Shown here: one piece after another, positions 1-11,252 of the stretch
Layout: every line of letters begins with the position of its first letter
Position numbering within the stretch: position 1 is the stretch's first letter
Assembly (NCBI GenBank): GCA_963556195.1
Contig: OY744519.1
Span: 112,377,145 to 112,441,144, forward strand
DNA length: 64,000 nt
Direction: 5' to 3'
DNA from: Sepiola atlantica
Lineage: Eukaryota > Mollusca > Cephalopoda > Sepiida > Sepiolidae
The notes under the pieces: generated by a model
Told to the model about the DNA's origin: nothing
The model's input: only the letters and a program-made list of their open reading frames with translations
Databases searched by the model: none
Made by a program: the position numbers and the translations under genes

Positions 1-240
1 ATCAGAATATTCGTTCTACCCGGTTAGAGCTGATGGAACGAGAGCAGTCTACACCGGTGGATTAAATAAAGGGTTCCGTTCGATATTCCATACAAATTTC
101 GTGGTTCCACATGAAGATTCATGAGTTCAACAAGATGAAGAAGGTCGGAAGTTAGATATGGCGAAACGTTTTTAGAATAACATCCAAGATGAGAACAGTA
201 ATTCAAATAATACAAATTATCAATCCTCCTCATCTAAAAA
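1..240 (+). repeat. Dispersed repeat family R1, copy A
   Basis: This stretch aligns by eye with 880-1135 over its whole length. Shared blocks include the agattcatgagtt stretch, the cgaaacgtt motif and the catccaagatgagaacagta block. A partial inverted copy sits at 616-690. The cgaaacgttgtg motif also recurs inverted at 3770-3860 and 40838-40930. The short ORFs here are not conserved between copies, so I read it as non-coding. The tail ending in tcGAAACg resembles termini of Penelope-like elements, but no RT sits next to it, so the class is open. Confidence 0.6.
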
Positions 241-615
241 ATTGCGAAACATAAACATAGTTCTTTTTTTCTGTTATTTGACTGAAACTTTTTCTTGATG
301 CCAATAATCTGGTTTGTTTTGTTTTCTATATCTATTTTACGACATAACATCTTTTATACCATTTAATAACGAAACCATTAGTTATAAACAATCAGCAGAA
401 TACAGATCACTATTCCATCCATAGTTGGAGGGAGGGGGGTTCATACGTTTACGTATGACATTAGTGTATATGTTGACAACTTGGGATGTAAAAAAGTATT
501 CAAGAATCTTTACAGAATAATTTCTCAAACAGTATTCTATAAAAAAAGAAAAGCATTGTCTCAAGTGCATTGAAAACGAGTTATATAATTCATCAACCAA
601 ATTAACATCTCATTA
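241..615. other. No recognised feature
   Basis: AT-rich sequence with a short G run near 427-438. Two short ORFs lack recognisable domains. I see no RNA gene or repeat here. Confidence 0.5.
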
Positions 616-690
616 TCTTTCGAACGGAACCTTTTATTTTATTAACAGCGGTAGGTTGTTCTCGTTCCGTCAGCCATGATCGGTAGAAGT
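616..690 (-). repeat. Dispersed repeat R1, inverted partial copy B
   Basis: Read on the minus strand this matches the first ~75 bases of copy A, including the ggaacgagaacagtctac-like block and the aaggttccgttcga block. It sits between two plus-strand copies, so the cluster is copy A (+), B (-), C (+). Confidence 0.5.
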
Positions 691-699
691 TTGAGGTAA

Positions 700-800
700 T
701 TCTTAAACCTATTTTTAGTATCGCCTGTACTTAGGATCGAACCTTCAATCTCCAGAAAATCGTAACTGTGCACCGATTATTACTCGCACCACATGTTCAT
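700..800 (-). repeat. tRNA-like SINE head (possible)
   Basis: The minus strand has GGTTCGATCC at 736-745, matching the pol III B-box consensus GGTTCGANNCC. A T-arm-like context surrounds it. I cannot fold a complete cloverleaf, so it is not called a tRNA gene; a decayed tRNA-derived SINE is the likeliest reading. No second copy with the same flanks was found in the window. Confidence 0.25.
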
Positions 801-879
801 GTGGATAATTCTAGTATCAATTTTAAGAGCTTTAAACCTACTTTTGTTTATATACGTAGTGCTACTACTTATAACTACT

Positions 880-1135
880 TATTACTGTATATGGCTGATC
901 GGATGAGAACAATCTACCCCCGTGGAGTAAATAAAGGGTTGCGTTCGAAATTCCATACAGATTCCGGAGTTCGACATAAAGATTCATGAGTTTAACAAGA
1001 CGCACCTGAAGTAAGTTGGAGGTTACATCGGTCGAAACGTTGTGAAAATACCATCCAAGATGAGAACAGTAGTCTAAATAATCCTAATAATTCAAATCAT
1101 CAATCCTCATCCCCAAAAGATTGCATAGATGTTTC
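880..1135 (+). repeat. Dispersed repeat family R1, copy C
   Basis: Full-length partner of copy A. The block acctgaagtaagttggaggt followed by tacatcggtcgaaacgttgtg is better preserved here, and the same block appears inverted at 40838-40930. The CTGAAG..GAAAC layout resembles ends of Penelope-like elements. This is inference only. Confidence 0.6.
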
Positions 1136-1184
1136 CATTTTAGATCTAGAGTTAAAGTCATTCCTAGTAGCTTGTAAAAACAGG

Positions 1185-1600
1185 GAGATTCCTCGAGGAG
1201 AGAACAATTCATTTCGACTGGAGCTAAACAAGATATGAGTGTTAGTAGTGTAAGACGAGTGGCTTTTTCGGTTTTAGAGGTGTTAAAAATAGCAAGCCAC
1301 TTTGTCTCATGGCACCACGTGTTTCATATCACAAGAAAGATAATCAACAGTACATTGATCACCAATGCTCTTCAAAGTGCTGCAATAGACAGTTATTTCG
1401 TCTGCATAGATGTCAACAAATGATCTCAGAATATGAGTTGGAATATCATTAATGAAAAGAGGTCTGGGCCCAGAATAGATATTTGAGGCACACCTGCGTT
1501 AATATTATGAGCGTTAGACTTCTGCTAATCAACAACTACTTTTATAGTCCTATCAGAGGAAAATATATATAAGTACATTTGAGCGGTCTAATAGGTTAAA
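1185..1600 (-). mobile_element. CR1/Jockey-like LINE reverse transcriptase fragment (pseudogene)
   Basis: Translating the minus strand across several frames gives recognisable RT blocks. These are a VVVD..K block, GVPQ-SILGP-LF (normally GVPQGSILGPTLF), an INDIP-like segment, and SFVDIYADE followed by TVYC. YADE at 1397-1408 replaces the catalytic YADD, so the copy is dead. Stops and frameshifts interrupt it. The closest relative in the window is the RT at 48935-50500, which has FINDLP, SFVDIYADD and TTIC in the same order. It is truncated at both ends, with no endonuclease or 3' tail. Confidence 0.7.
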
Positions 1601-1688
1601 AAAGAATCAATTTCATTCTGCCTACATTTCTGTTTTCCTCTTTGTAATCTCTTTTTCTGTCTTGTCATGTTATTCAGAAGCAAGGAAT

Positions 1689-1714
1689 GAAGAAGAAGAA
1701 GAAGAAGAAGAAGA
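1689..1714. repeat. (GAA)n microsatellite
   Basis: About eight and a half perfect GAA units. Confidence 0.9.
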
Positions 1715-1719
1715 GGAAA

Positions 1720-2690
1720 ATATGTTCATGTAAAAAAGGCTTTATTCATTACTATTATTTTAGATACCTTTTTTTAGATATACAAAACCCAAGAGAAAAA
1801 ATGTTTTCACATCGAAAATACCATTACACATTAATAAGCAAAGATAATTGAAAGATAATTTCAACTGAATAATCGCCCCCTCTACTATAACAGACACGTT
1901 ATCGCCACCAGATTAAAAATTTAAGCCTGTTATATAAACAAAGTACATCTGATCTCATCTGATAGGTCATCAGAAATCTATTTCACCATGCTTTCACCGG
2001 CTCCCCCCCCCCCCGTCTTTCTTCTGTTGACTTTTTTGGTTTCTTTTCTCTCTCCTTTTCCCTTGTCAATTATTGTTCATAACTTATTTGTAATGCGATC
2101 TCCGATGTGAAAATATATTTTCCCTATTCAGTTCTCATATCTGAAGGAAGGTATATATTATATCGAAAAGTCATATGGAATGAAATACGCCTTTTTCACA
2201 AAAAATATTTTCTAGTCATGTTTATGCCATTTATATATATATATATTACGAATGTTGTTGAATAAGGCTTCTAATATATAGAGTTTTTGTTTATTATTGG
2301 TATGTTATATATTAGAAGCGTTATACATCAAAACAAACAAAAAGAGCCATTAACAAAATTAATTTTAACACTAATGATATCATCCTAAAATCTTTATTGT
2401 TCTAACCTTAGTTCCGTATAAATAATATAATTCCCACCCAAACTACCTATTGATATTAACATTAACAGTATGGTATTTACCTGATTCCCCTGAAGATGGA
2501 TCCGGATGGGCCTGAAAGTACTTGGGACACCTTGAGTTATGGCAGATTTATCGACCAATTCTCCACCGAAACAAAGACCCTGATTCGGCAAATGGAAAGG
2601 ATCTACACAAGGATATCCAATCATAATTTGTCTGTCATATTCAACAACATTTGTATTAAAGAAAAATGCTGCCTAAATATTCATATATAT

Positions 2691-2692
<2 letters not shown>
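1720..2692. other. No recognised feature
   Basis: AT-rich. It holds a C run near 2004-2014 and a short TA run near 2232-2244. A plus-strand ORF starts at 2496 but runs into the following TA array, and I see no domain in it. Confidence 0.5.

Positions 2693-2745
<53 letters not shown>
2693..2745. repeat. (TA)n microsatellite
   Basis: Near-perfect TA dinucleotides over ~53 bp, abutting a Helitron-like repeat. Confidence 0.95.
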
Positions 2746-2747
<2 letters not shown>

Positions 2748-3350
2748 TATAAAGTTAGGTAAGTGTATATGTTTATATCTTTGTATGTACAGGATTCATT
2801 CCTAAACTAATTAACCGATCATTATAAACTTTGGAATACGGCTGCTATATTAAGTAGTAACATTTAGTTTTATGTAAAGGGAGTATAAAGAGGGTGGTAG
2901 CCCTTCATAGAAATTCAGAGACCTCCGATTTTTTTGTGTGGAATATCTACAATAGATAATAGACATTAATTCTCCAATAGATTCCCGAAATTTCAGTTTC
3001 TTAAAGGGTTTTTAGCATAAATCATATGGGTACAACCCCCTGTTTGAAAATGTAAATGTATTAAATATGCATTAAGTTTAATCCGTAGTAATTAAACACC
3101 AGCTAAGCAAGATTCCCTGAATTTCAGTTTCTTCTTAAGATCCCTTAAGCTTAAGCCTTAAATTTTAGGCATTTTCTAGAATCGAAATCATATAATGGAT
3201 ATTTATGAAAATTGAAATAAGGATTCTTGACATAAGTTTTAGTAGCATTATATTTTTATTTTATCTTTGTAAGGGGGCATAAAAAAAGGTGAAAAACTGT
3301 TCTGTTTGAGGAAATTCATTTTCCCCGTCCTGGAACGGGTATCCTTCTAA
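2742..3350 (+). mobile_element. Helitron-like non-autonomous element, copy 1
   Basis: Starts with tata-agttaggt just after a TA array. Ends with a subterminal hairpin (CCCGT at 3324-3328, ACGGG at 3335-3339) followed eight bases later by CTAA (3347-3350) and then TA repeats. The short copy at 56115-56242 shares the start (ataaagttaggt) and the end (attcattttmccc.. ctaR). A 3' hairpin, a terminal CTRR and insertion between A and T are Helitron hallmarks; no Rep/helicase coding is present. The 5' TC end is weak in this copy but visible in copy 2. Confidence 0.45.
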
Positions 3351-3371
3351 TATATATATATATATATATAT
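3351..3371. repeat. (TA)n microsatellite
   Basis: About 10 TA units directly after the Helitron-like 3' end. Confidence 0.9.
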
Positions 3372-3765
3372 GAAGGAAAGGAGGGGATATACATCCAATG
3401 ATATATGAATTAAAATGAACTTGAAAAAGAAAATAACAGCATTATCTTCTTAAGATGTTCAACAAGCAACGATATTGTCAATGTTCGCCTTACAGATTAT
3501 TTCTGCTTGACTCATATTCCACAGTTTGGGTTGTTCACATGATATTTCTTGTGTGTTCAATGAGTAGGCGAAATGGAATTATTTCATCGCAATCTAGAAT
3601 CAATAATCAGAATTGGATTAAAGGTAACGAGTAACAAAGGAATCGATGCGTTCAAGGAGAAGAATGTAAAGATGGTTTACATCAACAGCAATTGGTGGAA
3701 AAGTATATTAAGAGACACATTTGACTCGTTATGTGTTTATATGCTTTCCATGTTTCCTGCAACTT
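3372..3765. other. No recognised feature
   Basis: A plus-strand ORF of 112 codons starts at 3573 but its 3' half overlaps repeat R1 copy D, so it is unlikely to be a gene. Nothing else recognised. Confidence 0.45.
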
Positions 3766-3769
3766 GGTT

Positions 3770-3860
3770 GTGTTCATTGTCACAACGTTTCGACCGTTGT
3801 ACTCTCCGGCCTACTTTAGCTGCCTTTTGTTGTAGTGGGAATTTCGAACTGAGATATCTT
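3770..3860 (-). repeat. Dispersed repeat R1, partial copy D
   Basis: On the minus strand it carries aacggtcgaaacgttgtgaca, preceded by a cggag-type block and a cagctaaagtagg stretch. This is the tail of R1 as in copy C. Confidence 0.45.
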
Positions 3861-3864
3861 GTAT

Positions 3865-4325
3865 CACTTCATTTTTTTCTTAAGTTACTTTACCAGGGAC
3901 TGAACTCATAACCTCTAGGTAGAATTCACTCTAGAATATCTCTTAATCAACATCTTTATTAATTTGGCAATATATCCACTAGGACAATGTAGATTAATAT
4001 TTGGGTATTTATAAACCTAAAGTCTAAAATTATTATTTATCTCGACTCATATTGCATATTCTATGTTTATATAGTAATTAATTAGATGTTCTTATTATTA
4101 CTATTATACTTTCTTATTCTTGAATTATCTGTTCTTTATTAATTAGTGGTTGCCATATTGCGCTCATCTCTACTTAAGAGATAATTGTAACCTAGAATAT
4201 GTGCTGATTCTCTGAGTTTCCTGATCTTACCATGTTGCTCTGGGTCTATTAAAAAGCCAATATTAACAAGCCGTGCGTGCGTGGCCCCCCTCTGTATGTG
4301 ACTCGATGTGGCAAGTGTAAAATGC
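3865..4325. other. No recognised feature
   Basis: AT-rich with no coding or repeat signal that I can place. Confidence 0.45.
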
Positions 4326-4329
4326 AATA

Positions 4330-4825
4330 AATTTGGGCAATTTGGGGCATTTTTGATCCCCCTTTGACCCCTGGGGGCGCGAACCAGAATTTTTCTGATG
4401 TCAAGGATGCTCATTTTATATCCAGAACAATTGCCTCTACATTTTGGACAAGTTTCAGAAAAATTGAATGGATGGATCAAACGTTATGGGAGAAAAGGGT
4501 AATTTTTTGCCATTTTGAGGGCTTTTGACACCCTGGGGGCGCGAACCAGATATTTTCCAAGGTCAGCGATACTTATTTTCTATTAGGAACAATTGCCTCC
4601 ACATTTTGGCCAAGTTTCAGAGAAATTGAATGGATGGATGAAAAGTTATGGTGCAAAATATGTCATTTATTGCCATTTCGGGGCCTTTTGATCCCCTGGG
4701 GGCTAACCAGATTTTTTTTCAAAAATCGGAGAATGTCACTTTCTAACCTGACCAAAGTTACAACTTCATGCAAAATTTCAGAGAAATTCAATGGATGGTT
4801 GCGGAGAAAATTTTATAAATCGGGG
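4330..4825 (+). repeat. Tandem array, ~160-bp unit, three copies
   Basis: Three successive units share the same order of blocks: tttgatcccctgggggcgcgaaccag, then a T-rich stretch, then aacaattgcctccacattttgg, then aagtttcagagaaattgaatggatgga. Unit starts fall near 4350, 4510 and 4670. Unit 3 is the most diverged and lacks the gcgcga block. Reading frames are not conserved between units, so it is not obviously coding. Confidence 0.75.
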
Positions 4826-4984
4826 GACCAACAATACCCCATCTCATAAATATCGTCTAATGCATCATTATATGTTTGCTAAACGGACATATGACTGAGA
4901 TTAAATTTACAATCACTTGCTTCTTACTTATTCAAGGCATTTATCGCATCACTGAGTCTTGAATCGTAAAAATTCAATGCAGAA

Positions 4985-5410
4985 ATGTTTTTGTTAAAAC
5001 GTCGCTATACATTTGATTCCGAATACATTTTTCTACAAACTGAAAAAAGCCTAAAACAACTGAAAACTATTAATTTTGAAAAGTGCAGATTTTATTTACA
5101 ACCAAACACAATGTAAAATCGTCTATTTTCTTTGTCTCATGAAGTAAGTAAACGTTTTTCCGTGGTATCGTATTGTGATAATGTTTTTGAGGAAAGGAAT
5201 CCTAGTGTCTGTCTCCAGATAAACCATGGATTAATTGGTGTTTTGACTTTGCCAATGTCTGTGCAAGGATACTTGCCGCCTTGGCTGAGGTTTTATATTG
5301 TAAATCAATCCTTCAGTTAAAAAAATCTATAATTTTCAAAGTTTTTTATGTCGCAAGAAAAACGTATTCAGAATCGAATGTAATAAAACATTTTGAAAAA
5401 TCATTTTTCC
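4985..5410. mobile_element. Foldback / MITE-like element
   Basis: Imperfect inverted arms: the left (~5003-5035) contains catttgattccgaatac and the right (~5350-5385) its near-complement gtattcagaatcgaatg, separated by ~315 bp. The interior carries part of a dispersed repeat (5215-5300). No transposase is present and no clear target-site duplication was seen. Confidence 0.4.
5215..5300 (+). repeat. Dispersed repeat R2, copy 1
   Basis: Contains cagataaaccatggattaattggtgttttg and a later aggttttat block, both found in the same order at 6360-6450. Confidence 0.55.
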
Positions 5411-6315
5411 CTTCGATTCTTTAGAATCAGAACGACATGATGCCAGAAGTGTCTTCACAGAACTGAATACCCTTTCTTTTTCTCTTATGCATTTCCTCTT
5501 ATTCGTGTCATTGATTTGTCATTTGTTACCATTTCCTCTTCTGTGTACACTGTACAACGAAACTTTAAACCTATCCCAATCAAACATTCCTTATTAAATA
5601 AAATTGTAAAAATATATAAAAATAAATACATAAAATAATAAAAGTCTCTTATTATGATCAAATAATAAGCAAATGAATAAATGAATCAAATTAATCTCAA
5701 AAATAAAAAAATAAAAGTGGATCAACACATCATTAATTGAAATGAATCTGACTCTGTAACATTACAGAGTACACAACAACATTTGAGCTAAATTGAATAG
5801 TAACACTTGAGGGGGGACTTTTTCCCGAAATATTGTGATATATGGGCTTCACACGTACATATCTAGCAAACGAAGTGATACTGAAAGCAAGTAAAATGTA
5901 TTTAAAAGAAATTTAAGTTAAAACAAAGAAACTTATTTCACTTTTATCTTCATTTTGTTTTCAGTCCTCTTTCCGCATTGTTAATTGTCTTGTATAAATT
6001 GTCTGTATAAAACTTTAAGCTTGAGCAAACATTTTGAATGGTTTCCAATTCAATTATTTTTCTAAGTTTTAAAGTACGTACATTAAATAATATCGTACAT
6101 CAGCAAAAATCATGAAACATTTTATCTTGCATGTGTCAAAATTGTTGCCCTTTGTAATCTTAGATCATGCCAATATGACTGGAGATCATGTCTGGCATCC
6201 ATACCGAATTTCTTCTAGCCTTCGTTACACATTTCATATCTTCTGAAGCATTGCAAATGGCAGTCTGGGTTGTTGTTGTTGTTTTTTTTCTATATTTAAT
6301 TTCTCAATTCTTACT
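5411..6315. other. No recognised feature
   Basis: Strongly AT-rich. A 60-codon hydrophobic ORF begins at 6188 but its 3' end lies in repeat R2, so I do not call it. Confidence 0.45.
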
Positions 6316-6319
6316 TTTC

Positions 6320-6455
6320 CTTCTGATAATCTCGTTGAGAAAATGGATCCCTGTTTATGTCTTCAGATAAGCCATGAATTAATTGGTGTTTTGCTATAGT
6401 CAAGTTCATCAAAAGTATATTCGGCACCTGGGGTAAGGTTTTATGTTTACATTGC
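6320..6455 (+). repeat. Dispersed repeat R2, copy 2
   Basis: Matches 5180-5300: a gagaaaatggatccctgt-type block, then cagataagccatgaattaattggtgttttg, then aaggttttatgttta. Confidence 0.55.
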
Positions 6456-6459
6456 CTAA

Positions 6460-7040
6460 TAACTAACTATTCGTTATCATATGTGGGGAACGATAGATAG
6501 GATCGTTCATTTTAAGATTCGAAAAGAAAAAGAAAAAGAAAGAAAAAAACAACTAATCTTGTTAATGAAGAATGTCATGTTTTGCTTCGCTCTTATCCAC
6601 TTCCGGTCTTCAATCGGTTCGTCTTTTGACATGCTGTTAAGTGGAGAAGCCGATTAGGTATACCCTACAAGCTTGCGAACACGAACGCTGAATATACTAT
6701 TAAGATTAAGTATTTTTGTACAAAGGAGTTTCAGCATTTTGCTATTCATGAATGAATATTGATTTTGCCATTCAAGTTTATGTAATCAGAATTGATGGTG
6801 CCTTCTAGATGTTGTCACCTTATCCAAGCGCTTGTCTAGCTAATACAGAACGCGGTTACAATGTTGTGAATGCATTGTATTTTGATTTAGTAAACATGCG
6901 ATGTTGTTCTGACCTTACTCTAACTTTGCAATCAACAATGTTTTTCTATTAATGTTACGAAGTACTGTAGCTGGTCAAATAACACCAGGGACGTTTCTCT
7001 TGACTTAAAAATTTATGGAAAATATTAAATTGGTCTTTAT
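6460..7040. other. No recognised feature
   Basis: Contains a short A-rich stretch with gaaaaagaaaaag repeats near 6520-6545. No gene or known element recognised. Confidence 0.45.
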
Positions 7041-7041
7041 A

Positions 7042-7515
7042 TCTATTACTAGTGGAGATTTTGTATCTTTCTGTCTGAAGCCGAAACTATACTATTACTA
7101 ACTTTTAATTCTCAATTCAGTTTACTATACTGTTTCAGACTAATGCACTATCTTTCAATGTTTAATCCATGGGAGTAGTGTAGTATCTGTTCTGTTGTCA
7201 TGAGACGAACCTCCTAGGCATTACATCCTCAGTTAGGAGAGGCAGTGTAGTATATGTTCTGTTGTCATGATACCAACCTTCCGGAGATAACCTACTTTTT
7301 TCGGGGGGGGGGGATCTAGTGTAGCATCGTTTCTGTTGTCATGAAACCATCATCCCAGGCTTTACCTCCTCCTTTCTGAGGGTAATATAGTATCTACTCG
7401 TTCGTCATGATATTATCCTCCCAAGCATCACATCATCGTTTGAGGGGCAGTGTAGCATATGCTCATTCCTCATATATACTAGCAAAAATATACGATCAGA
7501 GGGAGCAGATTTTTG
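7042..7515 (+). repeat. U2-like tandem array 1 in a Helitron-like context
   Basis: The stretch opens with tctattactagtggagattt, also found near 46234 and 46613, each time after an A. About five diverged ~65-75-bp units follow, starting near 7176, 7233, 7317, 7384 and 7449. The model unit is agtgtagtatctgttctg-ttgtcatga, then accatcctcccaggcattacctcctc, then a G run. At 7177-7193 seventeen consecutive bases (agtgtagtatctgttct) equal the metazoan U2 snRNA stretch containing the branch-point-pairing GTAGTA. It ends with a hairpin-like agcaaaaatat..atttttgct. Confidence 0.65.
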
Positions 7516-7819
7516 CTACTTTATTTTAGCTGAGAATTACTAATTTAGATGATGAATGAACTTTCTATAAGTATCCATTTTCTGTTGAGCAAATCATCAC
7601 AACGTAACGCTGTACGTCTACAAAAACAAAGTTTTGTGCAATGCTTGTATAACGTTGTAGCAACATCCATCTTTTAGCCTGGCTAATTTACCTTCTGAGG
7701 GGTAACACCTGATCACAGTACACGCATAATATTTATACGGTGTAAAGTTTCATAATTGCAAACTTTTACAATCCAACCAGATTTGAAGTAGGATAGTACT
7801 CGTTCCTTTCCTATACTTA

Positions 7820-10335
7820 GCTCAACTTGTTCGCATTTTTTACAGCAATGAATAAAACATTGTATGTAATACTTAGAGAACTTAGTCTAGAATCTAAAGA
7901 CAAAGCCTACATGTGCTTTAGATTAATATTACAACATAGCGCTAAGTCCTCTACCATTCTCCCTCGACCCAGGAGTCTACCCTACTCGACTACATCTCCA
8001 ATAGGATAGATGAAAGACTTTCCTTGAATTCAAGCGCCTAAATCCATGTATTTGATGATATTAATTTCCACTACATAGATTGGCTTGGTTTCTCGAACTA
8101 CACAGATCTAGCTTGTAACAGCATGCATAGTTTTCCACTTACACATTCCCTCTTATAAACCGTCATTTTCCCGACCTGCTTCCCAGATCGTGAGGATCAG
8201 CTAGGTTCACTTCTCGACCTATTCTTAACAACACTGCCCAAGGATTGAGTGACAGATGCTCATAGCCGACTCGGGAATGCTGATCACCTAGTAATGATGA
8301 ATGATATCACCGTAAACCTCCGACCCTAAACTGAAGCAATGTTACTCAGAACGAGATATTACCAACGTGTTGATAATTGGGAATCCCCCAGAGATGCCCC
8401 TTGAGGTAAAAAGTTTTCTCTCCATATTGAACAGTGTGCAAAGGAGGTAACTAAATGGGTCAAAGTAGGCATTAAAGCATTTGTCCTGATGCGGAAATTC
8501 TATAGTCAGCACCAACGGTTATTTTTGACATGTGCAGCTGTTAGTGTGCATATGCAACAAGCATTCTGCCGTTTCATCCGCCATAAGTCACATACAAAGA
8601 GACAAAAATCCATAGCATCAAGAAACTACTGTAAAAGTGTAATGGCCATAGCTAAGAGTAGATATACTGAAAATGCATCGAGTCATAGAAGTTAGGAACT
8701 TGTGATTTATGGAAAATCTATAATAGTGTGGTGAGCAATAGGCAAGCAACAATTCTCCCACCATCCAATCATCATGATGTCGCTTGCACAGCAATGGATA
8801 AGGCTCAAATTCTTGCCCAGCAGTTTGTATTAAACTTAACCTTGAACTCCACAAACCACTCCTTTCTCTAATTTCCCACTATGGACGAAAACCGCACTAG
8901 AGGATCTGATCATTACCCCTTCACATGTCCAGGAAATTATATAAATCTTGACACCTCCAAAGCATGTGGATCATATCTTATCCCTGCCATAGTAATAAAG
9001 AAATGAGCTGGTCCCTGTCTTCTCCAAACTCTATATTAAATGCCTTGATTAATATTGCTTTCCTGATAGCTGGAAAATTGCTTCTATGGTACCAGTTTTT
9101 AAGCACTCTGATAAAACTGACCCCATAAATCTCCCCCCGCTCTTCACTAAAATCTTTGAATCATTAATAAATCTAGCAATAGTCCACTATCTCGAAAATG
9201 CTGTGATCTCTGAACACGTATACCATACAGTGGATAAGACGGTAGCACTTGATATATTTAAAGCCTTTGACAAGGTCTGGCATGAAGGTCTTCTTGTGAA
9301 AATTAATTTGTACGGTATTACTAGACAGATATTTAATATAATTAGAACGTTCTTAGCTAAAATAAATATCCAGGTTCTACTTGATGGCCATACACCTATC
9401 TTGATCTACATAAACGACATCCCTTATGAAATCGTATCAGAGATGGGTATATCGGACACACACAAGGCAATAGCTGAATCCTTAGAAAGTGACCTTCGGC
9501 CTGTAGTTGAATGGAGTCGAAAATAGACTGTCACATTTAACGCTACACAGAAAAAGCTCCTTTCCCTTAACAATTATAAGAAACCTTTCCAAAAAACGAA
9601 TGCCATGTCTGATAGCACTCTACCGAGAGCCCAGCGTTTAAACTCCTCGGCCTAACATTCACAGGCAACATAAATTGGAATACATACATAGAAGATACTG
9701 CCAAGTCTGCTGCAAAGAAAGTGAGCTCTCTCTACCGAGCTAGCAAATATCTCACACCTGCCAGTAACCTATATCTCTATAAAGCCACCATTCGCTCATG
9801 CATGGAGTATTATTGCCATATATGGGTTGGTGCTCCAACCATTAGTCTCTCCCCGTTGGACAGTGTAGAAAAAATAATCTCTAACCTAATAGGTCCCACA
9901 CCGTCTTCCAAGCTCCAGCCCCTTGTCCTATTGCCGCAATGTTACATCCCCATGCTTGTTTTACAAGTACTTCTACGGAATGTGCTCCGATGAACTTACT
10001 ACACTTGTACTCCTTCAACGTAAATACCTTCGATCAACCAGACTAGCAGCAAAATCCACTCTTCACTGTAGAGGTTGTTTGCAGATGCTGGAATGCTTTC
10101 TACTCTAATAGCTTCTTTCCTCGGAGCGCTTGCCTTTGGAATTCCCTTCCTACTTCCTGTTTCCCCGACTGTACTAACACACAAAAATTTAAATTTAATG
10201 TGAACTAATATCTTGCTACGCAACTCCCCACCTAGGATTTCCCTTATAAATTGGGCCTCAAATCACAGTATCCCCTTACATCTCAGTGGCAATATGCCTT
10301 GTTTGCTGTGAACTAAAAGTAAAAAAAAACAAAAT
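7820..10335 (+). mobile_element. CR1/Jockey-like LINE, nearly full ORF2, degenerate
   Basis: This is the most complete LINE here. ~7880-8330 encodes the end of the apurinic endonuclease: a DDIN block where GDFN is expected, DWLGFSNYTD, FPDREDQLGSLLDLFLT, and LGNADHLV (the catalytic SDH block). ~8780-9520 encodes RT, with an LD-SKA-G block, FKAFDKVWHEGLLVKI and YINDIPYEIV. RT motif B and YADD are missing because of an internal deletion between LLDGHTP (~9405) and LIYINDIP. ~9720-10100 gives ASKYLTPASNLYLYKA, MEYYCHIW and YFYGMCSDEL, typical of the region after RT. Many frameshifts and stops make it a pseudogene. Confidence 0.8.
10100..10335 (+). repeat. LINE 3' end (family L-A), copy 1
   Basis: Final coding and 3' UTR of the LINE: a CLWNSLP-like stretch, the FKFN block and a tail ending gaactaaaagtaaaaaaa. 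The same order is seen at 19575-19885 and, inverted and more diverged, at 53455-53660. The A-rich end is consistent with a LINE tail. Confidence 0.65.
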
Positions 10336-10339
10336 ATTA

Positions 10340-11221
10340 AAAAATACAATGAGATAAAAATAGTAGTTGGACAATTGCAAAATGTTAATCTAATAAACTT
10401 CTAATGCATACATTTACTTAAACTTTATTTTTAAGTGGTTTCGTTTCATAAAAATTCACAACCATATTTTATTTCTTTCATACATATTTACTTTGATGAA
10501 ATTTGTATGCAATTACTACAAAATATTAAATGCTTTTGGACTAGATTAGGCAGGTTTGTATTTTGAACATTTCAAAATGTGATTATTGATAATTACTCAT
10601 TATGAAATCAGTAGATTTTAGAATGAAACGGTTTCAAAAGCGGTAAAGGTAGTAACAGGAGATGAGTGAGGAGGACAGTCAGATATTAGATAAACAGACG
10701 ACAGGATAACACAGACAACTATGAGTTGACAGCTGGCCCATCCCTAGGTATTAGGCCGAGAGATGCACTTATTTTCTATGTCGATTTTTCTTTCTCCATG
10801 AAGAATGTATCTGTATACAAAATTGCGAGCTGGCAATCCGGCGTTGATCAGGCATGAATGCAGACTCCTGTATACTCCAGCTCCGAACCCTGAACCCCGA
10901 ATTGCCATTTTTATCTGTATTTTTTTAATTTCCATATTTTTCAATTTTTAGGTTAAAATAAAATATAGTAAAACACTGTCAATTTTGTCTACGCATGTCT
11001 AGTACGAATGCTGACCCTATGATATTATTGTAAAAACAACCCTAATATAAAATTAATAGCACCCTGGATTCTTCGTAAAATTTTACTTGAGAAAAATTGT
11101 GTTTGATCTTGGCATAGGGCTGTTTTTCCATCTACATCTCATAACAGAGAGACAGAAACACCACAAATATGGTATAAATTGGATTACAATTTAGCATATC
11201 GGTTAGGATAAGTATTATTCC

Positions 11222-11252
<31 letters not shown>

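Noticed and set aside
3573..3911. 112-codon plus-strand ORF as a gene
   Set aside because: Its 3' half is repeat R1 in antisense.
4139..4480. 113-codon minus-strand ORF
   Set aside because: It runs through the ~160-bp tandem array and the frame is not kept in the neighbouring units.
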